In this document: in pieces, positions 8,935 through 18,180 of the stretch
How the letters are laid out: every line of letters starts with the position of its first letter
How positions within the stretch are numbered: the stretch's first letter is position 1
Origin: 13-2-20CM-68-14 sp051955535
Lineage (GTDB): Bacteria > Actinomycetota > Thermoleophilia > Gaiellales > Gaiellaceae
Assembly (NCBI GenBank): GCA_051955535.1
Contig: JBQCGP010000029.1
Span: forward strand, 1-64,000
DNA length: 64,000 bases
Direction: 5' to 3'
Made by a program: the position numbers and the translations under genes
Notes under the pieces: model-generated
Seen by the model: only the letters and a program-made list of their open reading frames with translations
What the model was told of the DNA's origin: nothing
The model's database searches: none

Positions 8935-11424
8935 TCACGCGTCTGGGACCCGACTGACCGGCTTCGTCTGCGCGAGCTTGATGGCCTGGTCCCACGTCAT
9001 CGCTCGCCCTTCGTCGAAGGCAATCGTGGCTCGCGGCTCGCCGAGCCTGGCGTGGGCCGGGACGAGGTCGCGCTTGCGCCAGCCCTCCGAGATCGGTGGC
9101 GCGTGGTCAACGCCGAGCTCCTTCCATTTCGCGTCGACGGCTCCTTCGAGGCGGAGGGCGTCTTCGTCTCGTCCGAGGCCGGCGGCGGCGAAGGCGAGAC
9201 CTAGGATCTCAATGGTCTGCTGCATCACGTCTCCAATTGCGAGCGTGATTTCGAGGGCGCTCAATCGGTGCTGCTCGGCGAGGACGTAGTCCCGCCGGTC
9301 CATGGCGCAGTCGGCGAGGTAGTGGTCGGCCGACGCCATGGACGCGACGTCTTCGCTCTCGCGCTTCGACGCATGGAGCTCGAGGGCCAGCGGTTCTGCA
9401 CGCTCGAACTGACCGGTTGCGATGCACAGCTGGCATACGCCGGCGATCGCGCGGTTGACGAGCGCTTGGTGACCGAGTCGGCGCGCGTTCTCGAGGTTCT
9501 GCTCGAAGAGCGGAAATGCCCTGGACCACTCTCCGGACATGTACAGGGCCCAGCCCAGGCCGTCGCGGGCGACCGCCAGTTCGGTGTCGTTCCCGACGAT
9601 GAGCCAGAGCTCGATTGCGTGCTCGAGTCGGCTCAGCTGGTTCGTCTCGTCGACGTCGAACGATCCAAGCGAGACCAGCGCCCGAGCTGTGAGCGGACCT
9701 TCCTCCACGGACGACGTCAACGCGTCGTCGAGACGCCGCGTGGCTTCTGCGAAGTGGGATCTCGCGAGCCAGAACCAGCCGAGCGCGCCGGCGAGCTGGA
9801 GGTAGCGAACGGGTTCGTGGTCTTGCAGGTAGTCGAGCGCGGCCCGGAGGTTGTCGTGCTCTGCATCGAGCCTTGGCACCCAGGTCAGGCCGCGGTCGAA
9901 CCGCTCGGCATACGCGAGCTCGGCGAGCGCAAGGTAGTGAGCGGCGTGCCTTTCTCGCACGGCGTCGGCTTCGCTGCCCTGCTCGAGCAGCTCGCGGGCG
10001 TATTCACGGATCGTCTCCAGCATCCAGAAGCGCTCGCCGGTCCGACGCAGCAGGCTCTTGTCCAGCAGCGATTGCAGACCGGCGACGTCGGCGTCGGCGA
10101 CCGGCTCGGCGGTCTCGAGCGTGCACCCGCCCCGGAAGACGGCCAGTCGGGCGAAGAGTCGCTGCTCGTCGTCCGGGAGCAGGTCGTACGACCAGGCGAT
10201 GGTCGTACGCAGCGTTTGCTGACGCGGGTCGGCGCCACGACCCGCCGTGAACAGATCCAGCCGCTGCGAGATCCGCTCGAGAATCTGGGCGGGTGTGAGC
10301 ACGCTGACCCGCGCAGCGGCGAGCTCGATGGCCAGCGGCAGGTTGTCGAGGCGGCTGCACAGCTCGACCACGGAATCGTCCGGCTCGATGCCCGCTCTTG
10401 CGGAGAACAACTCCGCCGACTCCGCCTCGGCGAGAACCGGCACCTCGTAGACGACCTCGCCGTCGACCCGCAGGATCTCCCGGCTGGTGACGAGGATGCG
10501 CAGGTTCGGACAAGCCTGCAGTACAGCTGCAAGCTCGACCGCGGACTCGACCACGTGCTCCAGATTGTCGAGCACGAGCAGGATCTGCTTGTCGCCGATG
10601 TGCTTCGCCAGCTCCTGCCTCGCTCCAAGGGTCTGCGCGATGGTGTCCACCACTAGGGCCGGGTCGCGGACCGGCGCCAGGCTGACCCAGAACACCCCGG
10701 CTCCGAACTCGTTGACGAGCTCCCCAGCCGCCTCGACCGCCAGCCGCGTCTTGCCCGTCCCGCCCGAGCCGGCAAGAGTGACCAGGCGGGCTCCCTGCTC
10801 CCGGATGAGCGACCAGACCTGCGCCACTTCCTGCTCGCGCCCGACGAACGAGGAGAGCGGCACGGGCAGGTTGGTGTTCGAGATCGTGCGCAGCGGGGGG
10901 AAACGGCCGGCTCCGAGCTGGAAGAGGGAGACCGGCTCGGCGAAGTCCTTCAACCGGTGCCTGCCCAGGTCGAGCAGGTCCTCCGCGACCAGCTCGCGGG
11001 TCGCTCCCGACAGCAACACCTGACCGCCGTGAGCCGCGCTCATGATCCTCGCCGCCTTGTGGACGTCGGCGCCGATGTACTTCGGCGGATCGAGAAGCGG
11101 CTCGCCCGTGTGCACGCCGACGCGGATTCGTACCGGGCCGCCGTCGAGCGACACCATGGCCTGCGCCACGGCCGACACGGCTCCCGACGCCGACGCGAAC
11201 GTGAAGAAGAGACCGTCGCCCGCCTCGTCGACCTCGTATCCGGACTGGGCAGCGAAAGCCTCGCGCACAGTTCGGCGGTGATCGGCTATTGCGTCGCGGA
11301 ACGCCTCAACCCCGAGCTCGTCGAGCAGCGCCGTCGAGCCCTCGACGTCGGTGAACACGAGCGTCACGGTTCCCGACGGTTGCACCGCCACGGGCACATG
11401 ATCCGCCGCGCGGAACCGCTGCAC
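8935..11424 (-). CDS. Class III nucleotide cyclase domain - STAND ATPase - TPR regulator, copy 2
   Basis: An 829-residue paralogue of the two flanking genes, the most divergent of the three. Cyclase domain (TVTLVFTDVEGST, VDEAGDGLFF, VGVHTGEPLL) then P-loop SGGTGKT, Walker B ILLVLDNLEHV and a TPR-like C-terminus ending in AMTWDQAIKLAQ. The metal Asp residues remain; the transition-state position is again His (VHKAARI) and the Lys position Asp. Start GTG 11424 lies 6 nt after the third paralogue's stop; an internal GTG near residue 10 is a possible alternative. Probably co-transcribed with both neighbours; the signal and target are unknown. Confidence 0.83.
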   Translation of the reverse strand: MQRFRAADHVPVAVQPSGTVTLVFTDVEGSTALLDELGVEAFRDAIADHRRTVREAFAAQSGYEVDEAGDGLFFTFASASGAVSAVAQAMVSLDGGPVRIRVGVHTGEPLLDPPKYIGADVHKAARIMSAAHGGQVLLSGATRELVAEDLLDLGRHRLKDFAEPVSLFQLGAGRFPPLRTISNTNLPVPLSSFVGREQEVAQVWSLIREQGARLVTLAGSGGTGKTRLAVEAAGELVNEFGAGVFWVSLAPVRDPALVVDTIAQTLGARQELAKHIGDKQILLVLDNLEHVVESAVELAAVLQACPNLRILVTSREILRVDGEVVYEVPVLAEAESAELFSARAGIEPDDSVVELCSRLDNLPLAIELAAARVSVLTPAQILERISQRLDLFTAGRGADPRQQTLRTTIAWSYDLLPDDEQRLFARLAVFRGGCTLETAEPVADADVAGLQSLLDKSLLRRTGERFWMLETIREYARELLEQGSEADAVRERHAAHYLALAELAYAERFDRGLTWVPRLDAEHDNLRAALDYLQDHEPVRYLQLAGALGWFWLARSHFAEATRRLDDALTSSVEEGPLTARALVSLGSFDVDETNQLSRLEHAIELWLIVGNDTELAVARDGLGWALYMSGEWSRAFPLFEQNLENARRLGHQALVNRAIAGVCQLCIATGQFERAEPLALELHASKRESEDVASMASADHYLADCAMDRRDYVLAEQHRLSALEITLAIGDVMQQTIEILGLAFAAAGLGRDEDALRLEGAVDAKWKELGVDHAPPISEGWRKRDLVPAHARLGEPRATIAFDEGRAMTWDQAIKLAQTKPVSRVPDA

Positions 11425-11430
11425 AAGCGC

Positions 11431-13878
11431 TCAGGAGAGTGCGTACTCGACCGCCTCGGCCGGCGAAAGCAGCGACCCGCGCGCGCGGCCGCGCTCGAAC
11501 CGCACGGGGTCATCCGGCTCGACGCGCGAGCGATAGTCGTCACGCTCGGCCTCCCACTGCCCGACCGGACCGCGTGCCTCCTCTCGTTCGAGCGCCCCCC
11601 AAAGAATTCCCGCGCGCTCGGCCTCCCCTTGCGCAGCCGCCGTCGCCGCGAGGAGAGCGAGGAGGTAGACGGTGAGCTGCCGGTCCTGTACGGCCGCGGC
11701 GAGCCGGAGCCCGTCTCGCGCGTACGCCTCGGCCTCCTCGGTCCGGCCGAGCTCGAGCGACCACTCGCAGCCGTGGTAGAGCTGGTGCATCTGCCACCAG
11801 GTGTTGCCGATTTCCGCGGCTGCCTTGCCGGAACGCCCGGCGAGCTCGAGCGCCTCATTGGAGCGCCCCTCCCCCCAGGCGATCTCACCGAGCAGGCCGA
11901 GTGTCATCGCCTCTGTCGACTGCGAGCCGACACGGCGGTTGATGTCTCGGCTCTCGTCGATCAGAGCGCGGGCTCCGGCAACGTCGCCGGACGTGTAGTT
12001 CAGGTGGATTGCCAGTCGGACGAGCAGCTCCGCGACCATGGGCTCGTCACCGACCGACCGGAAGAGATCGAGGCTCTGCCGCATCATCTCGTCTCCACGG
12101 TCGTAGTCCCCGGTCATGAAGACCATCGTTCCCAGCACGCGGATCGCCTGCGCGCGAAAGACGTCGGGGATGTCCACCGCCCGATCGAGGAATGCCTGGA
12201 CACGCCGTGCGCCCTCGTACGGCGCGACGGCCACCCAGAACTGCTCGAGCGCGATCGCGATACGCAAACCGAGCTCGATCTCGCCGACCTCGGCCGCCCA
12301 GTCCAGCGCTGCGCGGAGATTGTCCTGCTCGGGTAGGACGAGCTCCGGTCGCGGCCCGAGGTCGGTCGCCTCGGCGGCCAGGTTCGCCGACTCCGCGAGC
12401 CCGAGAAAGAATCCGGCGTGCCTTCTCCTGAGCTCGTGCTCGTCACCGGACTCGCCCAGACGCTCGAGCGCGAACTCCCGGATCGTCTCGAGCATCCAGA
12501 ACCGCTGGCCCTCGCGAACGCGGACGAGGCTCTTGTCGACGAGCGACTGAAGCCGGTCGAGCTCGGCGTCGCAGATCGCCTCGGCGGCCTCGAGCGTGCA
12601 ACCGCCTCGGAAGACCGCCAGTCGTGCGAGCAGACGCTGCTCGTCAGGCTCGAGCAGGTCGTACGACCACTCGATCGTCGCCCGCAGCGTCAACTGCCGG
12701 AGCTCGGCGTCGCGGCCGCCCCGGAGCAGGTCGAGGCGGCTGCCGAGACGGCTCAGCAGCTGCTCGGTCGAGAGGATCGCCACTCGGGCCGCGGCCAGCT
12801 CGAGCGCGAGAGGCAGGTCGTCCAGCCTCCCGCAGAGCTCATCGACCTCGTCGGTCTCCTCGAAATCGGGACGCACCGCCCAGGCCCGAGACGTGAAGAG
12901 AGCCCGAGCCTCGGAGCGCGCGAGCACGGGCACCGGGTAGACGTGCTCGCCCTGAAGCTGCAGCCGCTCGCGGCTCGTCACGACCAGATCGAGATTGGGA
13001 CACGTCGCAAGCAGCGGCGAAAGTCGCGGCGCCGCCTCGATCAGGTGTTCGAAGTTGTCGAGCAACAGCAACAGCGTTCGGTCGCCGATCGCGTCCTCGA
13101 GCGACCCCGAGACGCCGAGCGCGCCCGCCGCGCTTTCGAAGATGGCTTCTGGATCGCCCACCGGCGCGAGCGGCACCCACCAGACGCCCCCCGGATAGCC
13201 GTCCGCCGCAGCGCCGGCGGCCTGGAGTGCGAGCCGCGTCTTCCCGCTACCGCCCGCCCCCGTCAGTGTGAGCAGACGCAGATCGGTGTCAGCGAGCAGG
13301 TCGCCTACCGCCGCGAGCTCGTCCTCGCGGCCGAGGAACGGCGTCGCCGGGACGGGCAGATTCGTCTGGTAGAGCGTCTTCAAGGGTGGGTAGTCGCCGT
13401 CGCCGAGCTGGTAGATCCGCTCCGGCGCGGAAAGGTCCTTGAGGCGGTGCTCGCCGAGGTCGCGCAGGCCGTCGCCGGTCAGGTCATGAGCCGTCTGGCT
13501 GACGAGCACCTGGCCGCCGTGACCGGCGGCGGCGATCCGCGCCGCGCGGTGGACGTCGATGCCGACGTAGCCCTCGTCGGTGAGGAGCGGCTCGCCGGTG
13601 TGAAGGCCCATTCGGACCTTGATCGGCCCATCGAGCGCCTCCTGGGCCTGCGCAGCCGCCGCGAGCGCATCGGAGGCGCGGGCGAAGGCGACGAAGAAGG
13701 CGTCGCCCTGCGTGTCGACCTCGACGCCGCCGTGGGCGGCGAACGCCTCGCGCAGCAGCCGCCGGTGCTCGGCGAGAGCGTCGGCGTAGGCGTCGCCGAG
13801 CTCGTGAAGAAGCCGCGTCGACCCCTCGATGTCGGTGAAGAGGAAGGTGACGGTGCCGGTCGGAAGCTCGCGGTTCAC
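11431..13878 (-). CDS. Class III nucleotide cyclase domain - STAND ATPase - TPR regulator, copy 3
   Basis: An 815-residue protein, first transcribed of the tandem trio and closer to copy 1 than to copy 2 in the cyclase half (both begin ELPTGTVTFLFTDIEGST). P-loop GAGGSGKT, Walker B LLLLLDNFEHLI and LDDLPLALELAAAR are clear. The cyclase keeps metal Asp residues but has the same Lys-to-Asp and Asn-to-His changes. The C-terminal repeat region ends LLSPAEAVEYALS, a segment that in LuxR-bearing relatives precedes the HTH, which is absent here. GTG 13878 is the first start; no obvious ribosome-binding site or TANNNT box precedes it. Confidence 0.84.
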   Translation of the reverse strand: MNRELPTGTVTFLFTDIEGSTRLLHELGDAYADALAEHRRLLREAFAAHGGVEVDTQGDAFFVAFARASDALAAAAQAQEALDGPIKVRMGLHTGEPLLTDEGYVGIDVHRAARIAAAGHGGQVLVSQTAHDLTGDGLRDLGEHRLKDLSAPERIYQLGDGDYPPLKTLYQTNLPVPATPFLGREDELAAVGDLLADTDLRLLTLTGAGGSGKTRLALQAAGAAADGYPGGVWWVPLAPVGDPEAIFESAAGALGVSGSLEDAIGDRTLLLLLDNFEHLIEAAPRLSPLLATCPNLDLVVTSRERLQLQGEHVYPVPVLARSEARALFTSRAWAVRPDFEETDEVDELCGRLDDLPLALELAAARVAILSTEQLLSRLGSRLDLLRGGRDAELRQLTLRATIEWSYDLLEPDEQRLLARLAVFRGGCTLEAAEAICDAELDRLQSLVDKSLVRVREGQRFWMLETIREFALERLGESGDEHELRRRHAGFFLGLAESANLAAEATDLGPRPELVLPEQDNLRAALDWAAEVGEIELGLRIAIALEQFWVAVAPYEGARRVQAFLDRAVDIPDVFRAQAIRVLGTMVFMTGDYDRGDEMMRQSLDLFRSVGDEPMVAELLVRLAIHLNYTSGDVAGARALIDESRDINRRVGSQSTEAMTLGLLGEIAWGEGRSNEALELAGRSGKAAAEIGNTWWQMHQLYHGCEWSLELGRTEEAEAYARDGLRLAAAVQDRQLTVYLLALLAATAAAQGEAERAGILWGALEREEARGPVGQWEAERDDYRSRVEPDDPVRFERGRARGSLLSPAEAVEYALS

Positions 13879-13911
13879 GCGAAAAAGAATGTCCCCAAAG
13901 AAAGACTCTGG

Positions 13912-14061
13912 CTAGTGACCGCGGCGCCGACGGCGGCGCAGATACTGCGACGTCTCGCCCAGGGCGATCACGCTCACGAAGATCAGGCCGACGATCAGCA
14001 TCGCGGTGATCACCTTCTTCCCCTCGGAAGCGGCATCCGCAAGCAAGAGCGAGAGCACCAT
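13912..14061 (-). CDS. Small single-span membrane protein, 49 residues
   Basis: ATG 14061 to TAG 13912 encodes a 49-residue protein: a short N-terminus with SEGKK, one hydrophobic segment (about residues 17-34, AMLIVGLIFVSVIALG), and a tail of six arginines. The positive-inside tail suggests a single helix with the C-terminus in the cytoplasm. It begins 12 nt after the preceding unknown gene (14074-14604), in the same direction, and ends 33 nt before the STAND copy 3 start. I recognise no family. Frame and codon choice look coding, but a protein this short is uncertain. Confidence 0.5.
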   Translation of the reverse strand: MVLSLLLADAASEGKKVITAMLIVGLIFVSVIALGETSQYLRRRRRRGH

Positions 14062-14073
14062 CGAGACGCGACC

Positions 14074-14604
14074 CTAACGGAGTCTGCGTGTGTGCGCCGT
14101 CAGCGCGTGTTCGAGCGCAGTGCCGTCTGTGTGGGCTTCGGCGAGCTCCGTAAGCGGTGCGGCGTCGTCGCTGTCACGAAGCGCCGCGCGCGCCGCTTCG
14201 AGCTCGCCGGCTCCGAGCAACGCGGCGCTCGCGGCCCACGCGACGCCGTCGCCGAGCGCTGAGTCTGCGCGCAGCTGCGCACACAGCGAGATCAACTCGG
14301 CGAGGTCGGCGACCGCCTCGACGGTTCCGACCTCCGCGATGCGAACCAGCCCGTGTGCGTAGAGGTAGTCGCCGAGCAGGAGCGCGGTATCCTCGTCGGC
14401 GGGCTCGAAGAGCCGGGGCAGGCCGTAGTGGACGAGGTACCCCTCGTAGATGGTCTCGAGCCCGAGGGCGTGGCGGTCGTCACCGAGGGGTGAGAAGACC
14501 GGCTCGGGCTCGCCGTCCACCCGCAGCGCGTCCCTCCAGAGCGCGCTCTCCTGCCCGGCCTCGACCGCGATGGTCTCCCAGAGGTCAGCCGTCGAAGTCG
14601 GCAA
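14074..14604 (-). CDS. Unknown helical protein downstream of hemL
   Basis: About 176 residues, predicted soluble and alpha-helical, with segments LETIYEGYLVHYGLPRLF and LLLGDYLYAHGLVRIAE. The GDYLYA stretch recalls a helix of trans-prenyl synthases, but no aspartate-rich motif is present, so I do not assign that function. The start is uncertain: TTG 14604 lies inside the hemL end (20-nt overlap); ATG 14640 and GTG 14637 are alternatives with longer overlap. Same direction as hemL, so probably co-transcribed with it. Confidence 0.6.
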   Translation of the reverse strand: MPTSTADLWETIAVEAGQESALWRDALRVDGEPEPVFSPLGDDRHALGLETIYEGYLVHYGLPRLFEPADEDTALLLGDYLYAHGLVRIAEVGTVEAVADLAELISLCAQLRADSALGDGVAWAASAALLGAGELEAARAALRDSDDAAPLTELAEAHTDGTALEHALTAHTRRLR

Positions 14605-15838
14605 CGGCCTGCACCGTCCTCTCGATTTCCTCGTCACCATGGGCCAGCGAGATGAACAAGGCCTCGAATTGTGACGGCGGGAAGTAGATCCCGCGCTCGA
14701 GCAAATGACGGAAGAGCGCGGCGTAGCGTCCCGTGTCCGCGCGGGCCGCATCGCCGAACGACCGCACCGGGTGCTTGGCCATGAACAGCGTGGCCATGGC
14801 CCCGACGCGCTGCACGCGGCCGAACGGGGCAAGGCCCGCCTCCAGCCTGGCGCCTCGGTGCTCGAGCTCCTCGTAGACGTCGGGATCACGCAGGCGCCGC
14901 AGCACGGATAACGCTGCCGCGGTCGCGAGCGGGTTACCGCTCAGCGTCCCCGCCTGGTACACGTGCCCGCTCGGGGCGAGCTGCTCCATCACGTCGCCGC
15001 GTCCGCCGAAGGCCGCGAGCGGGAGGCCGCCCCCGGCGATCTTCCCGAGCAGCGTCAGATCCGGCGTGACGCCGAAGCGCGCCTGAGCGCCGCCGCGTGC
15101 GACGCGGAAGCCGGTGATCACCTCGTCGAAGACGAGCAGCGCGCCGCTCGCGTAGGAGAGCTCACGCAGCGCCTCGAGGAAGCCGGGCTCCGGCGGGACG
15201 ACGCCCATGTTCCCGGCCACGGGCTCGACGACGATCGCGGCGAGCCCTTCGCCCCAGCGCTCGACGGCTGCTGCGGTCGCCTCGACATCGTTGTAGGGGA
15301 CGACGATCGTGTCGGCCGCCGCTCCACTCGTGACGCCGGGCGTCGCGGGAATGCCCAGCGTCGCGAGCCCCGAGCCGGACTCGGCGAGCAGGGCGTCGGC
15401 ATGGCCGTGGTAGCCGCCTGCGAACTTGAGGATCCGATCGCGCCGCGTCGCCGCGCGCGCGAGCCGCACCGTGCTCATCGCCGCCTCGGTCCCGGACGAC
15501 ACGAGCCGGACCATCTCCAGGGATGGCACCGCGTCGACCAGCTCCTCCGCCAGCTCGACCTCGCGCTCGGTCGCCGCGCCGAAGGTCGTGCCCTCGCGTG
15601 CCGCGGCGATGACGGCCTCGACCGTCTCGGGATCGGCGTGGCCGAAGATCAGCGGCCCCCAGGACATGACCCAGTCGACGTAGCGCCGGCCCGCTTCGTC
15701 CTCGATCCAGGCGCCCTCGCCGCGGCGGACGAAGAGCGGCTCCTCGAGGCCGACCGCCCTCATCGCGCGCACGGGCGAGTTGACACCGCCGGGGATCACC
15801 TCGCGGGCCCGGCTTGCCAGGCCCGCAGTTACAGCCAC
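14585..15838 (-). CDS. hemL: Glutamate-1-semialdehyde 2,1-aminomutase
   Basis: A 417-residue PLP enzyme that converts glutamate-1-semialdehyde to 5-aminolevulinate. It opens with the family's IPGGVNSPVRA, shows the FAGGYHGHADALL and FDEVITGFR segments, and has the PLP lysine in LLGKIAGGGLPLAAFGG. Start GTG 15838 gives a 10-nt overlap with the hemB end (GAG TGG CTG TAA), consistent with coupling. Together with hemB it covers two consecutive tetrapyrrole steps, in the order hemB then hemL. Confidence 0.95.
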   Translation of the reverse strand: MAVTAGLASRAREVIPGGVNSPVRAMRAVGLEEPLFVRRGEGAWIEDEAGRRYVDWVMSWGPLIFGHADPETVEAVIAAAREGTTFGAATEREVELAEELVDAVPSLEMVRLVSSGTEAAMSTVRLARAATRRDRILKFAGGYHGHADALLAESGSGLATLGIPATPGVTSGAAADTIVVPYNDVEATAAAVERWGEGLAAIVVEPVAGNMGVVPPEPGFLEALRELSYASGALLVFDEVITGFRVARGGAQARFGVTPDLTLLGKIAGGGLPLAAFGGRGDVMEQLAPSGHVYQAGTLSGNPLATAAALSVLRRLRDPDVYEELEHRGARLEAGLAPFGRVQRVGAMATLFMAKHPVRSFGDAARADTGRYAALFRHLLERGIYFPPSQFEALFISLAHGDEEIERTVQAVADFDG

Positions 15839-16800
15839 TCGGCCAGCTCTTTCGTCCAGTAGCTGACGATGAAGTCGGCGCCCGCGCGCTTGATCGCGAT
15901 CAGCGACTCCAGGGCGGCCTGGCGCTCGTCCAGCCAGCCGTCGCGTGCGGCGGCCTTCAGCATCGCGTACTCGCCGGAGACGTTGTAGGCGCCGACCGGC
16001 AGCTCGAACCGCTCCCGGGCGGCGCGCAGGACGTCGAGGTAGGGCAGCGCCGGCTTCACGAGCAATGCGTCGGCGCCCTCTCGCACGTCGAGCTCGCACT
16101 CCCGGAGCGCCTCGCGGACGTTCGCCGGATCGAGCTGGTAGCCGCGACGGTCGCCGAACGACGGCGCCGACTCGGCCGCCTCGCGGAAGGGCCCGTAGAA
16201 CGCCGATGCGTACTTGGCCGCGTAAGAGACGATCGGAATCTGTTCGAAGCCCGCGTCGTCGAGCGCCGCGCGGATCGCGCCGACGCGGCCGTCCATCATG
16301 TCGCTCGGGCACACCGTGTCGGCGCCCGCCTCGGCGTGGCTGACCGCGGTGCGGGCGAGCAGCTCGAGCGAGGCGTCGTTGTCGATCTCGTCGCCGCGGA
16401 CGACTCCGCAATGCCCGTGCGACGTGTATTCGCAGAGGCAGACGTCGGTCGCGAGCACGAGATCCGGGAAGCGCAGGCGCAGCTCGCGAAGCGCGCGCTG
16501 GACGATCCCGTCCTCCTCGTAGGCGCTCGAAGCCTCCTCGTCCTTCTCCTCGGGGATCCCGAAGAGCAGCACCGCCGAGACGCCGAGTGCCGCGAGCGCC
16601 TCGACCTCCTCGACGAGGGCGTCGACGGAGCGCTGCGCGATCCCCGGCAGGCCCTCGAGCGGATGGGTGACGCCCTCGCCCGGACAGACGAAGAGCGGCA
16701 TCACGAAGTCGGCCAAGTCGAGCCGCGTCTCGCGGACGAGCGAGCGCAGCCGACCCGTGCGCCGCAGGCGGCGGAGACGCGTCGCGGGGAAAGTGCTCAC
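15829..16800 (-). CDS. hemB: Delta-aminolevulinic acid dehydratase (porphobilinogen synthase)
   Basis: A 323-residue HemB. The metal-site region DVCLCEYTSHGHCG carries the three-cysteine zinc pattern, and both Schiff-base lysines are present in SYAAKYASAFYGPFR and LLVKPALPYLD. It condenses two 5-aminolevulinates to porphobilinogen. GTG 16800 overlaps the TGA of a short frame upstream (GTGA), and the end overlaps hemL. Confidence 0.96.
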   Translation of the reverse strand: MSTFPATRLRRLRRTGRLRSLVRETRLDLADFVMPLFVCPGEGVTHPLEGLPGIAQRSVDALVEEVEALAALGVSAVLLFGIPEEKDEEASSAYEEDGIVQRALRELRLRFPDLVLATDVCLCEYTSHGHCGVVRGDEIDNDASLELLARTAVSHAEAGADTVCPSDMMDGRVGAIRAALDDAGFEQIPIVSYAAKYASAFYGPFREAAESAPSFGDRRGYQLDPANVREALRECELDVREGADALLVKPALPYLDVLRAARERFELPVGAYNVSGEYAMLKAAARDGWLDERQAALESLIAIKRAGADFIVSYWTKELAEWL

Positions 16801-16955
16801 GTCAACAATCTACGCGCTTCAACTCGGGCCAACAGCCCGAAGACGGCGCCGAGACCGATGAGCCAGAGCGCCTCGCGCCAGAGCGTCGTCCACGGGCTCG
16901 CGTCGTACAGAAACGCTTGGCCGCTGCCCGTGCCGCGAGCAGCGGCGGCCGCCCG
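16797..16955 (-). other. Short open frame between the AI-2E transporter and hemB, possible small protein or gene remnant
   Basis: The frame ends WLIGLGAVFGLLARVEARRLLT and its TGA overlaps the hemB GTG as GTGA, the same coupling used by real genes here. The visible peptide contains one hydrophobic segment, resembling the end of a membrane permease. After the transporter stop there is no ATG, GTG or TTG in frame before the hydrophobic segment (only CTG), so it may be a decayed gene tail or a short CTG-started protein. Confidence 0.3.
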
Positions 16956-16956
16956 T

Positions 16957-18180
16957 TCATCTCCTGGCGGCCCTGGAAGGCGAGATCTCGGTCGGAGCCT
17001 CAGGCTCGGGCGGCTTCTCCACCTCGACCGGCACGGGAATGGGCTCGGCGCCTTCCTTGCCCCACGGCTCGAGCTGGATCCGGTCGGAGAAGAACTCCCA
17101 GATCGCACGGCAAGCTGCGAGGAACGGCAGCGCGACGAACACGCCGGGCAGCCCGTAGATCTCGCCGCCTGCGAGCAGCCCGAAGATCACGAGCAGAGGG
17201 TGCAGCCGGAGCGCGGAGCCCATCACGTTCGGGACCACCACGTGGCCTTCCACCTGGTGGATGAACAGGAAGAGCAGCGCGACCCAGAGCGCTCCGATCG
17301 GATGGACGATCAGCTGGTAGATCAACGGCGGCACCGCGCCGAGCCACGGCCCGAGATAGGGGATCAGCTCGGTGAAGGCGACCCAGGCGCCGAACGCGAA
17401 AGCGTATGTCTCGAGGCCCGGGCAAAGCCCGATCGTGCCGAGCAGCCACATGCCGAAGCCTGCGCTGACGCCGATGATGAACGAGAGCAGCGCCTGGCCC
17501 TTCACGTAACTCACCAGAGCGTGCTCGATGCTGACCAGCAGCGGCGGCGAGCCGCGCGCGGGCGGAAAGCGCCGGTCGATGGCCCGCGAGAAGCGGTCCA
17601 TGTCGAGCAGGATGTAGATCGAGACGACGATCAAGAGGACGAGGCTGAAGAGCAGCTTGGCCGTCCCGATCGCCGCGCCCTCGACGAAGTTGATCACGCG
17701 CGTCGTGTACTTCTGGACGTCCTTCGTGCGGATGCTGTTCACGAAGTCGTTGGCCTGCTTGCGGATCCTGATCCGCCGCAGCCCGTGGTGGTTCAGCCAG
17801 ACCTGAAGCCGGTCGACATCGCGTTCGGCGTGCGTCTGCGGCGGCTGTCCGTGGTCCTTCGTAAAGTAGGCGTCGACCCGATGTGAGGCCGACCTCGTCT
17901 GATCGACCACGATCGTCCCGACGGCGATGCTCACCGCCGCGACGAGCGCCGCAAAGCACAGATAGACGATGGCGACCCCGAGGCCGCGAGGGACCCAGAA
18001 GCGTGTGATGCCGCGGACGAGCGGGTTCAGCAGCAGCGCGACGAGCGCGGCGACGATGAAGAGGAAGAGGACATGACGGACCGCGCCCGCCACGGCCCAC
18101 AGCAGGAGCAGCAGCAACGGCAGCGTGACGAGCTGGATCCAGCGCGGGATCAACAGCTTCGGGGGCGACTCGGTCGCCAT
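16957..18180 (-). CDS. AI-2E family transporter (YdiK/TqsA-like membrane protein)
   Basis: A 407-residue polytopic protein. Paired hydrophobic helices lie at about 12-85, a long hydrophilic region at about 95-155, and a second cluster of helices with the family's PYLGPWLGAVPPL and VEGHVVVPNVMG segments, followed by GLPGVFVALPFLA. Family members include quorum-signal exporters and Na+/H+-type transporters; the substrate here is unknown. The tail is Pro/Glu-rich. ATG 18180 follows a TATCAT box by 7 nt, pointing to leaderless transcription. Confidence 0.88.
   Translation of the reverse strand: MATESPPKLLIPRWIQLVTLPLLLLLLWAVAGAVRHVLFLFIVAALVALLLNPLVRGITRFWVPRGLGVAIVYLCFAALVAAVSIAVGTIVVDQTRSASHRVDAYFTKDHGQPPQTHAERDVDRLQVWLNHHGLRRIRIRKQANDFVNSIRTKDVQKYTTRVINFVEGAAIGTAKLLFSLVLLIVVSIYILLDMDRFSRAIDRRFPPARGSPPLLVSIEHALVSYVKGQALLSFIIGVSAGFGMWLLGTIGLCPGLETYAFAFGAWVAFTELIPYLGPWLGAVPPLIYQLIVHPIGALWVALLFLFIHQVEGHVVVPNVMGSALRLHPLLVIFGLLAGGEIYGLPGVFVALPFLAACRAIWEFFSDRIQLEPWGKEGAEPIPVPVEVEKPPEPEAPTEISPSRAARR

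Noticed and set aside
6459..13878. LuxR-family DNA-binding assignment for the cyclase/STAND proteins
   Set aside because: No helix-turn-helix found at the C-terminus of any of the three.
16797..17108. 103-residue protein upstream of hemB
   Set aside because: Most of it overlaps the AI-2E transporter out of frame; only the last segment is kept as a possible remnant.
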